The notes under the pieces were generated by a model. The model saw only the letters and a program-made list of their open reading frames with translations. It searched no databases and had not been told where the DNA came from. Shown in pieces: positions 55,840 to 64,000 of a stretch of 64,000 bases of DNA. The stretch is taken from positions 37,745,920 through 37,809,919 of the forward strand of contig CM017567.1 of NCBI GenBank assembly GCA_007844125.1, given 5' to 3'. Each line of letters starts with the position of its first letter. Within the stretch, counting starts at the first letter, position 1. Source of the DNA: Sinonovacula constricta (taxonomy: Eukaryota; Mollusca; Bivalvia; Cardiida; Solecurtidae). A program made the translations under genes and the position numbers.

Positions 55840-57058
55840 ACTTCACATTAAATTATTATAATAAAAATCTTGAGCAAACTCCATCACCACACACGTCAAC
55901 ACGCACACTCACGCGCAAACGCCACACTCGCACACATACACACACACAAACACACCAATTAAACGCACGAAAAGTGAAAGTGCATGTACATACCTCTTGC
56001 TCTCACCAAACAAAATAAAGAAACATCGCATCCCAATTATTTCTCTAATTTCTCTAATACCAACCCCTGGTATGAATTTCACTAATTCACATCTGACAGC
56101 TGCCGTCACGTCCCCTTAATGATATATATTTTAATTAAGTAATTAAACATCATAAACACCCTACAGACAAAATGAAATTCAAAAGAACACGTCCCTTAAT
56201 AAAGCTAATAAAAGCACATCCACTTTAAAGCAAATTAAATCATTTAAACCTTTTAACAAAAACATCATCCTTCTACCACCACCATCATCAGCAACAACAA
56301 CAATAGAAAAACGAAAGTGAATCTTCTTAGTAATCTTACCCCTTATAAACAAAACAAAAGCAGTCCGAGTCTGGTATCCCCTTACTGAACTATAATGTGC
56401 AGAGGTATGAATCCACTGTTTCCATTTTCACAACTCCAATTCTTACATCGAATCTCGTAATGACATCGCGCATCTGAATCTCACTCATACATGTACACCG
56501 CGCAACAATTAGCATTTAGCCGGCATTCCTCCATCATGCCAGAACTATTGTTCGGATTCATCGACCTCCAGAAAGTCGTCTGCTGAATCATGATTGAATC
56601 ATACCTCCAAACACACAGTCATACTGCCCTCAGACTCTCTACAAGACTTGCAGGCACTTTTTTCACCTCGTCGAGTGTATAGATTTTTGTTCACTATCGC
56701 CAATAGTCGCTCTAGCGATGGTATATTGGTATTTTGGAATCCCGAACAGTGATGTGACATATAGAGAGCGGGGAAAGTATGGCGTTCTAAGCGGGCTAGC
56801 ATGTTTCATGATGTTGCTTTCCTGTATGAGTTTCCCATTTAGTTCCAACATATAATTCCAAGAAAAGTACCATAAGCATCATTTGGACATGGTATAGAAA
56901 TTTGATATAGAAGTTTATTTGCTTTGGTAGTAATTTTAATTAATATTTTATTATACAGAAGCAGGAATTTAAGTAACGCTGGCTGTAAGACTAATGGTAA
57001 GTTTCTTCTTTTATGTGCTCTTAAAAATTAAGTTTAATATCTATATGAATTATAAATA
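55840..57058. other. Intergenic: nothing recognised
   Basis: Short CA-rich run at 55880-55960. No gene or named repeat seen. Confidence 0.3.
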
Positions 57059-57059
57059 A

Positions 57060-57230
57060 AATAAATATATTAATTAATTAATTAATTAATTAATTAATAA
57101 ATAAATAAATAAATTAATTAATTAATTAATTAATTAATTAATTAATTAATTAATTAATTAATATATTAATAAATAAATAAATAAATAAATTAATTAATTA
57201 ATTAATTAATTAATTAATTAATTAACTATT
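57060..57230. repeat. (TTAA)n/(TAAA)n tetranucleotide array
   Basis: About 170 bp of ATTA/TTAA with ATAA interruptions. It sits 70 bp from a TTAA-targeting MITE. Confidence 0.95.
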
Positions 57231-57300
57231 TAATTAAAGTAAAAGTAAAATGAAAAGTAAAATTTTCACCTCTTATAAAAGTAAATCAACTCTTCGACAA

Positions 57301-57832
57301 TTAAAGGTGGTATCCGACAGTTAAGACAAAGCTTTCTTTCAAATAACCAAAGTAATCATTGTTACCTGAAAAGGTCCTGCAAAATGCTGTTCATTGATCT
57401 GTGTGTACAGCAAACCATTAATCCACACTCGTCATTGAAGATAGGTATTTCCTATCTGAGCCACGCTGCAGAGATAGTTATTTTCAAACTAAGAAAACCA
57501 CGTGACAAAATCACGTCAGATCCGTATATCATCATCCGGGTAGTCCGCTCTGACGTCGATATCTATTTTAGCGGATAACAATATCATGCCTTCTTATACA
57601 TTTGTAAAGAATGAATATTTAGAGAGTTTTTGTCTCAATATGTTCTGTTTAACAATACAATTAGTGTTTAAATCGCCGTAGACTTAAGTATTAGGTTATG
57701 CAGAAATTTTGCCTAAATTCCCCCCACCCATCCTCCCGCCCCCTCCCCCCCAAAATCAAAAACAACAACAACAGTGAAATACATTTTGTTACGTGCAATT
57801 GATATAGGCAAACTGCCAAATACCACCTTTAA
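57301..57832. mobile_element. TTAA MITE family A, full length, best-preserved copy
   Basis: TTAA|AGGTGGTATCCGACAGTTAA ... CAAACTGCCAAATACCACCT|TTAA. Internal landmarks: CCACGCTGCAGAGATAG, AAAACCACGTGAC, TGACGTCGATATCTATTTT. Confidence 0.92.
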
Positions 57833-57839
57833 CATTTTG

Positions 57840-58350
57840 TTCTAATAATAGTTATAGTCATCCCCTCACTCAAATTGGTTTTTAACTGTTTTATTAAATA
57901 CGCAGCCATTTTATTTAATGACGTCACTACTTGGATCTATTTTTTATAGTCATCATTTAAACATGTTTATTGTAAAATTATGTTGTTGTTTTTCTTTTTC
58001 TTTTTCTTTTACTGATGTCATTTAGAAGGACGAAGTTCTATAAACCGGTTGAAGCACATCAGTCGGCTCTTTTTCCGACTGACTGTTCCAAGGCAGTAAT
58101 TGTCTGGTTTGCTCTATTTTTGTATATACAGTTATCTCATTGGTAATTTTTAAATTTAGCATGTACATACCTTGCCAGGGGATTTTTTGAAAAAATTCTA
58201 TCGGAACTTACACTAGTGTATAGCCAAATATGTTTTTTAACCCTTTTGTTATGAGTTAAATGCCATGTTCCAGTTGATGTTTCCCAAGCAAAAGTAGTGA
58301 TATTGATGTTGCCAATTCCCAGTCGAGTAATTTACCTTTCCAGTTACAAT
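57840..58350. other. Intergenic: nothing recognised
   Basis: No gene or named repeat visible before the GT tract. Confidence 0.3.
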
Positions 58351-58361
58351 GCGTGTGTTAT

Positions 58362-58406
58362 TTGTGTGTGTGTGCGTGCGTGTGTGTGTGTGTGTGCGTG
58401 CTTGCA

Positions 58407-58476
<70 letters not shown>

Positions 58477-58485
58477 CTTGCATGC

Positions 58486-58543
<58 letters not shown>

Positions 58544-58552
58544 GAGAGAGAC

Positions 58553-58628
<76 letters not shown>
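58362..58628. repeat. (GT)n then (GA)n compound microsatellite
   Basis: About 140 bp GT with a few GC interruptions, then about 130 bp GA with ACAGAGAG interruptions. Confidence 0.97.
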
Positions 58629-58631
<3 letters not shown>

Positions 58632-58689
58632 AAATTCGACACGTAGCCTAAAATAATTAATAAAAAGCTATGTCGATTTCCCCATGTAT

Positions 58690-58960
58690 GTCTTTTGTTA
58701 CGGTTCTAATGACCATTTCGCCCCACCATAGTATGACCAATTCGCACATTCTACGATTCTACACGCTTAAAGAGAGTGCGTTTTACGGAGACAGGCGTTT
58801 TCTCCCGCGATCGATTTCTGGAATGACCTTTTCCTATGCCTGTCGTTTCAGTCGAGACGTATCGGCACTTTTCAGACACATCAATTTAACAGAAATATTC
58901 GACGCGTGCCGAATGGATCGGATCCTCTGCGCGTGACATTTCCCGCGAGCATTGAAAAAA
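58690..58960 (+). mobile_element. Possible non-LTR retrotransposon 3' remnant
   Basis: The plus-strand translation reads RRFLPRSIS and, after a one-base frame change, WNDLF, resembling the F-x-PR-[ST]-I-x-x-WN-x-L block near the C-terminus of many LINE reverse-transcriptase proteins. The patch is more GC-rich than its surroundings. It is short and broken; the assignment is tentative. Confidence 0.35.
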
Positions 58961-59097
58961 GGGGGCGTGGCAGATTGACCTTAAGTGTCTCCTAGAGGGA
59001 GCGTCGAATCGATTTCAGTATTGATATTTTTTCGCGATGTTTCAGGAAAGAAATTGGTTATTGATTGGATTTTATCAGAATTTGACTCAATGCTAGG

Positions 59098-59350
59098 AAT
59101 GTGTGCAAAATGATACAATTATGGACATTATAGCGACATCCATTTTTTATTGGATAAGACCAATAATTACCTGGGAAGGACCACCGGCACACAGCACCTG
59201 GCTGGAGAACACCTCCACACGTGCTCGCCAGATGTCGAAAGGTGAAAGGCGAGGGTAAATAAAACCATTCGGTCGGACATCCCCACATGAAAGTTTTCGC
59301 CCAAATTAGGAACGAACTAAATCGGTAAGCGCAATTGAATCATAGAAGAG
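59098..59350 (-). mobile_element. SINE family 3, diverged
   Basis: ATTATAGCGACATCCATTTTTTATTGG, GGACCACCGGCACAC and a degenerate head at the right match the family 3 body. Confidence 0.65.
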
Positions 59351-59359
59351 CAACCGGAA

Positions 59360-59840
59360 TATTATTCGAATAAATGTTAATTCGGGGTTATAATAGTGGT
59401 CCGGATTTAATTATAAGTGCAACAGTCTACGCAGAGTTATCGTACGTTAACCTCATGACAAATAGCTCACGGCAATAAATGTCCAGATTTTTGAAACAGA
59501 GTTTTTTGTTTTGCACTTTTGTGTATATGCAGGAAGTGTTTAAATTAAAAGTATTTTGTTTGAATCTGAAAGCATAAGATTACTTGGCTCATTAAGAAAT
59601 AACTTTGGAATTGTTTTCTGTACTTTTTACGCAAGGTATATAACTAAGCGAATGTGAATTATATATTTAAAAACATACACGTACATGTATATACAAAAAA
59701 GTATATATACAAAAACTAAAAAAATTCCTTACTGACATCATTTAACTTAATAATATTCAATTACTGTATCTTTATCCCTCTTATAGTTCACAATCTAAGT
59801 AGACGTGTGTAACCGATTGAACTTTTGTTTTCAAATTTTA
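59360..59840. other. Intergenic: nothing recognised
   Basis: AT-rich. No gene or named repeat visible. Confidence 0.3.
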
Positions 59841-59844
59841 ACCG

Positions 59845-59973
59845 ACGTTTTACCTTATGTCATACAGAGTTAATGACCCTTACTGTATGTAAATATCTAG
59901 ATATACTGCAATACAATTAAATAGATCTTGAATCAAACCCCCAACCAACCTAGATTTTCCGGATCCGCCCCTG
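59845..59973. mobile_element. hAT-like MITE family B fragment
   Basis: Right end CCTAGATTTTCCGGATCCGCCCCTG with GACCCTTACTGTATGT upstream, as in the copy at 24690-24921. Confidence 0.55.
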
Positions 59974-60035
59974 CTCTGAGCATTTGACAGAGGTAAATGT
60001 TGTAAACCGAAATTCTCATAAAGGTTATGTAATCA

Positions 60036-60480
60036 GTGTACATGTATGATATCATCTTCGGCCCTTTCCGTGCTAGTTCGGAAAGGAACGTCAAAGGTAA
60101 TAGAACAGTCAGGGATTCTCTGTACAGGCTCCTACGAGGTTATCCGAATGCTGCGCTACCGCCACATTCGGAACACGTCGACAATTTTACTTTAAGAAAT
60201 AGACGCCTTTTTCCGAACGGGTGCGGAAATGGCCATAACTAATGCGAAAACTCACTCGGAGCATCCCGACCATATTATGGCAGAAATTGCCGATGTGCTC
60301 ATATCGTCGAACTTCCGCCCTTCATTTGTAACTACTCGGTAGTTTCCGGACAATGCCAAAATGCCGGAAAATCCCATCCCATCCCATTCCGGACAATGCC
60401 TGATAATAGGAAAGTCCAAGATATTACGAACGAACGAATGTCTCCCATTAATATAAGTTAATAAGAATAATTTTCATGTT
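60036..60480. other. GC-richer patch with short inverted motifs, unassigned
   Basis: Contains CCCTTTCCGTGCTAGTTCGG / CCGAACGGGTGCGGAAATGG-type motifs and a 68-codon open frame (MYMYDIIFGPFRASSERN...). It differs in composition from its surroundings and may be an element interior. I do not recognise it. Confidence 0.3.
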
Positions 60481-60494
60481 TTGGATTGTTTTTA

Positions 60495-60605
60495 TCTTAA
60501 GGTAGAGCAACTGTAACGCTGCTCCGCCAATTGAAGAGTATCAAACATTAGGGTTAAAATGCTTCAAAACTAGTGGTTGTGGGTTTGAATCCCAGCATGG
60601 ACACA
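60495..60605 (+). mobile_element. tRNA-like SINE fragment, diverged
   Basis: GTGGGTTTGAATCCCAGCAT resembles a B box; AAGGTAGAGCAACTG upstream resembles an A box, but the spacing (about 85 bp) exceeds that of a tRNA. Confidence 0.4.
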
Positions 60606-60826
60606 CATTTTCAACATTTTTTTCCTTCCTGTCTCTTTTTACTTTGACTATTTTCTGTATAGTTCTACCGTATGTAGAATAACACATGTTTAGTTTTCAA
60701 TTTTTATTTTGTAAATGAATTTTAATTAAATTATTGTTGCTAAATTTTATTACAAATTTATTACCTGATAAATTCAAAGTCTAAATAAATCAAAACTAAG
60801 AGGTAAAATAATATTATATTTTGCAG

Positions 60827-60991
60827 TATCAACCAAAATACTTTATAGAACATTTTAGCAACTCTGAAATCAATCGTGTGGCTATCAAGAGCTTGGAGAC
60901 ATTTTTAATAAATGACAGTCAGCAGACAAAATGGGAAAATCAACTTAAAAATAGACGAGTTTGTAAACAATTACTTACATATTTGGGATAG
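60827..60991 (+). CDS. Possible terminal exon, unassigned
   Basis: A strong acceptor (ATATTATATTTTGCAG) leads into 54 codons and a TAG: YQPKYFIEHFSNSEINRV... ending CKQLLTYLG. The amino-acid mix looks protein-like (Glu, Lys, Gln, Trp; amphipathic), unlike nearby chance frames. No upstream exon was found on this strand. It could be a last exon, a captured exon or a chance frame. Confidence 0.28.
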   Translation, partial: YQPKYFIEHFSNSEINRVAIKSLETFLINDSQQTKWENQLKNRRVCKQLLTYLG

Positions 60992-61199
60992 TCTGGGCCA
61001 AACCAATCAAGTAACATGTTATCATTTGTTTCCAAAACGATACTAAATAGCAAACCACTTCTCCTATAGAGGAAGTAACATAATATTTGGAGTTCTCGTA
61101 TTTCTAAAAAGAAGACACCTTAATTATCAATATCAGAAGAAAAAATATCTACAAATTCAAAACTGGATGGAGAATTTTCTTAAAATTTGGCATTCAACA

Positions 61200-61346
61200 T
61201 CAACATTAGCTCAGGTGGTTGAATGTCGGCTTGCGGATCTGGGGGTCGCTGGTTCAAACCCCGGCCGGGTCAAACCAAACACTTTAAAGTTGGCAGTAGT
61301 GGCTTCCCTCCTAACGCTCGGGGCTAAGGGGAGCGCATTACGCCTG
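61200..61346 (+). mobile_element. tRNA-derived SINE, family 2, 3'-truncated
   Basis: TTAGCTCAGGTGGTTGAATG (A box), GGTTCAAACCCCGGCCGGGT (B box), and the body to GGGGAGCGCATTACGCCTGAC. Confidence 0.88.
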
Positions 61347-61546
61347 ACCTAAATTTCACATGCTGTATATTGTCTATTACACTTGCGTTACTTTAATTTT
61401 AATTTTATACAAATATCGCGGTATACTAAACAAACTCAAGCTAAACGAGCATTGTAGCGTGACTGTAGCATCTTTCCTCACATACTAATGACACTTATTT
61501 TTTATCTTTAATCCGCTTCTAAAATATGAATTTGTTAACTCGGTTA

Positions 61547-62405
61547 AATTAAATGTAGTAACCGATAGTTTGCCTATGTCAAACATATGTAACACTATCT
61601 GACTTTTGTTTGGGGTGTTTGTGCATAATTTGCAAAAAGATCATACTTTACTCTATGCTTTGTCGATTTTCAACAATATCTCAATTTTAGAGCAGTTTAA
61701 CTCGTTAATCAACACTGAAAATAGTCATTATTTTTTAATCTATAAATAAGAACGGTTCGGATTCCTGCTAAAAATAGTCATCGACGTCACAGCGGATGAC
61801 GTGAATAAGCAAAAACATAAGTGATCACGTGGTTTTCTTAGTTTAAAAATTGTTTACTGTGCATCGTGGCCCAGAAAGGTAATCATTTTTGTAATGACGA
61901 TTGTGTCATTATGGTTCACTTTTTCGCACAGATACAGGGCATCGATAATTTGAATCTGTTCCGGCAGGCGCGTTTCTGCCATTTCGCACTTTACGCACGT
62001 GCGTAACCTCCGTTCGAAAAATCAAAAATGTAAAAGTAACAAAAACACTAAGAAAGTCGATACCTAACCCTAGTTAGAAAGGATATATTTTATTTCTGCA
62101 GTTTCTATGTTATACAATCTTATGACCACGCCAATCAAGTTGATTTTTAATGATTAAACTTATACACGCTAGGATTTAAGTCGTTTATATTTTGGGTTAA
62201 GTTTCTCGCATGTCTTCATTTTACCTGTTTTTCATTAGAAATGAACCGAATATATTCAAAAGTATTACTACAAAGCTTATTTCCCTTGTAATTGTGCGTA
62301 ACTTCATAAACCGCCCAGACACGCGCCTGTGTTCCGGAAAGAATCATTTATTTGGTTGCTTGATGAAAGGGTTTTTGGTCCAAACTGTCGGATACCACGT
62401 TTAAG
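61547..62405. mobile_element. TTAA MITE family A split by a hAT-like MITE
   Basis: Left TTAAATGTAGTAACCGATAG, right CCAAACTGTCGGATACCACGTTTAA; internal ATCGACGTCACAGC and GATCACGTGGTTTTCTTAG. Interrupted at 61965-62329. Confidence 0.88.
61965..62329. mobile_element. hAT-like MITE family C with perfect 8-bp target duplication
   Basis: CAGGCGCGTTTCTGCC ... CAGACACGCGCCTG inverted ends flanked on both sides by TGTTCCGG. An 8-bp duplication and CAG/CTG ends point to the hAT superfamily. Non-coding, 365 bp. Confidence 0.88.
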
Positions 62406-62409
62406 CGTC

Positions 62410-63220
62410 ATTGCACGAACTGACTGTTGTCGCAGGGTTTATTATTTACCTTGAAAACTCATGACAATCACGTGTCCTAACTTTGGGTCGAGCTAGCACA
62501 AAACTGTATTATCTCATTCTATTAATACAACACCGTAAACACTGTTTTAAAAGCAGCTATATAACACTCACCTCTGACAAGTTAGGTTGGTGTACATTTG
62601 AAATACCGAAAATTGTTCGCTTCATAAAATATGATACTTAAAACCTACGATGCGTGAATTCTGATGAACGAGCTCGTTGATTTTATTTTCACAATATTTT
62701 AAGTTTTTGTCTAGCGAATTGAGAGTTAATACTTCTGACGTCAAGTGTTGTGTATGTTTAATTGCGTACAACCGGTAAACAAAGTTTGCACCACCAACAA
62801 GCGCAACCAGATGAATTTTATTTTCTATGTTGTTTCCAACAGACACACCCTAAATTAAATACATTTATTATATGTCCTACCGCACGAGCGTAAGGTAACT
62901 GTGACCCATGCGTTATTTTTGGTAACACACTATTTAGTTATCGTAGTGTGACGTCATTAACTATGTGTAGTGTATATGCCATCCATTTCCTAATTTGATT
63001 TTAATTAATAAAAAAACACAACATACAACATTTTAGTCAAAACGAATCCATTCTCTTTTTATGGAAAATGTTCGATTAAAGAGTGGATTTTTTGTGTGCG
63101 GATTCTTCCAAACCGAATTACACATGCCAAGGCCGACTGTTAATACCATAAAAAGATGATGTATTGAAAAAAAAAACAGCTGATGTTTTGGTTATAATTA
63201 TGATAAATAGAATCTAATAT
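62410..63220. other. Intergenic: nothing recognised
   Basis: No gene or named repeat visible. Confidence 0.3.
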
Positions 63221-63314
63221 TCTAAAATGATACTAAGATAAGAAATAGACATTTGTGATGTAGAGTGTGGTATTGTGCTTCACTTTTCACATAGATCACA
63301 TATAGCTTCAATAA

Positions 63315-63706
63315 CAATCGGAATACCTCGGATAATTCACGAATCATCTCTCGGATGCATGTAGGTAGTCGGATCACTTGGACAATTTTCCTAAATGGGA
63401 CTCATTTTATGACAGGTCAAAACAAAGATGGCAGCTCGGATGACAGCTAACTATATTCCGATGCCAGTTAAACTTCAATTTGTGGCTGCTTTAAATTTAA
63501 ATCATCCAAGTTTCATTTACAAAGCGCAGCAAACAAAACAGCTGTCAAACGACGCCATTGTTTCTGTTTTGTGCGAACTACATTTTAGGGATATTCTTCC
63601 GACTTCCGGCGAACAAAACGATCGCGATTTCTTTAAATATCATTGAACCTGATACATCAGAGGGATGATTGTCCCGAGGACGGAATTACTTTAGGAGTTC
63701 AGATTT
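63315..63706. mobile_element. Mutator-like element with captured reading frame
   Basis: Ends CAATCGGAATACCTCGGA ... AGGAGTTCAGATT are homologous to those at 2109/2464. Flanking 9-mers cttcaataa and catcaataa match at 8 of 9 positions. Inside is a 72-codon frame on the plus strand (63428-63646). Confidence 0.7.
63428..63646 (+). CDS. 72-codon frame inside the Mutator-like element
   Basis: The ATG in AACAAAGATGGCAG opens MAARMTANYIPMPVKLQFVA... and closes after DFFKYH. It is not a transposase I recognise. The AACAAAGATGGC start context is the same as that of the RecQ-like fragments at 28985 and 29400, which suggests capture of 5' exons, but function is unknown. The copy at 2109-2464 keeps only scraps of it. 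Confidence 0.3.
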   Translation: MAARMTANYIPMPVKLQFVAALNLNHPSFIYKAQQTKQLSNDAIVSVLCELHFRDILPTSGEQNDRDFFKYH

Positions 63707-63809
63707 CATCAATAATAGCATTTTGTGGGACCTTTTCGGGTAACACCAATTTAGTTGACTGGTTGAGATACATAATTACTAGTATGATCTTAACTGTCGA
63801 ATACCACCC

Positions 63810-64000
63810 TTGCATATGACACCATCTTACACCTGTTTTGCGAAATTCTGGACCAATTTCTACATAAATTAATACTTGTATCTATTAGGGACTTTTCTGA
63901 ACGGATTACCTGAGTATGATATTGTTGACCTTAACAGAAAGTAGGTGGTCTCCCGTTTTTTTAGTTGAAATTTAGAAAATAAATAAATTTCAACTGTGCA
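63810..64000. other. Right edge: possible further family A sequence
   Basis: TTTTGCGAAATTCTGGACCAATTTCTACATAAATT resembles the interior of the short TTAA MITE copies. It is cut by the window edge. Confidence 0.35.

Larger units (their letters stand above)
63225..63807. mobile_element. TTAA MITE family A split by a Mutator-like element
   Basis: Left: TGTAGAGTGTGGTATTGTGCTTCACTTTTCACATAGATC. Right: AATAATAGCATTTTGTGGGACC and AACTGTCGAATACCACCCTT. These are consecutive parts of the family sequence in reverse. Confidence 0.75.

Overview
The window is eukaryotic nuclear DNA, AT-rich, with long introns and a heavy load of short interspersed and simple repeats. It holds one gene I can reconstruct with confidence: an integrin alpha subunit without an inserted (αI/A) domain, on the minus strand. 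Nineteen exons run from the start codon at 43669 down to 128. All splice sites are GT-AG, the phases agree at all 18 junctions, and the exons sum to 2883 nt (961 codons). The rest of the gene (last extracellular part, membrane helix, cytoplasmic tail, 3' UTR) lies off the left edge. The protein resembles the vertebrate α4/α9 group in several details. With the tRNA-derived SINEs and TTAA-target MITEs, I infer a protostome, most likely a mollusc (bivalve-like); the taxon is an inference.

Layout. Positions 1-7408 hold exons 19 to 13, with a 43-bp tandem repeat, a Mutator-like element with a 9-bp target duplication, two SINEs lying against exon donors, and a 36/72-bp minisatellite touching the exon 15 acceptor. 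A 1.1-kb element with TTAA target sites fills most of intron 12 (8173-9306). Positions 9494-10746 hold exons 12 and 11 around long ATT/CTA/GAT microsatellites; the 5' part of exon 11 is tandemly duplicated at 10786-10889 together with its acceptor. Exons 10 to 3 follow between 13181 and 22845, exon 2 is at 25059-25183, and intron 1 spans 18.3 kb to exon 1 (43497-43669).

Intron 1 and the 20 kb upstream of exon 1 are mostly repeats: at least 15 copies of a TTAA-flanked MITE, nested hAT-like MITEs, three tRNA-derived SINE families, and a composite element at about 28560-29910 with two broken copies of a RecQ-like helicase N-terminus. From about 49200 to 55040 lies a minisatellite of nearly 190 units of 30-31 bp with higher-order duplications. 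Three further places look weakly exon-like (40388-41093, 44168-44463, 60827-60991), but I cannot assign them.

The one recognised gene encodes a cell-surface adhesion receptor chain that would pair with an integrin beta subunit. I see no operons, CRISPR arrays or free-standing tRNA/rRNA genes.
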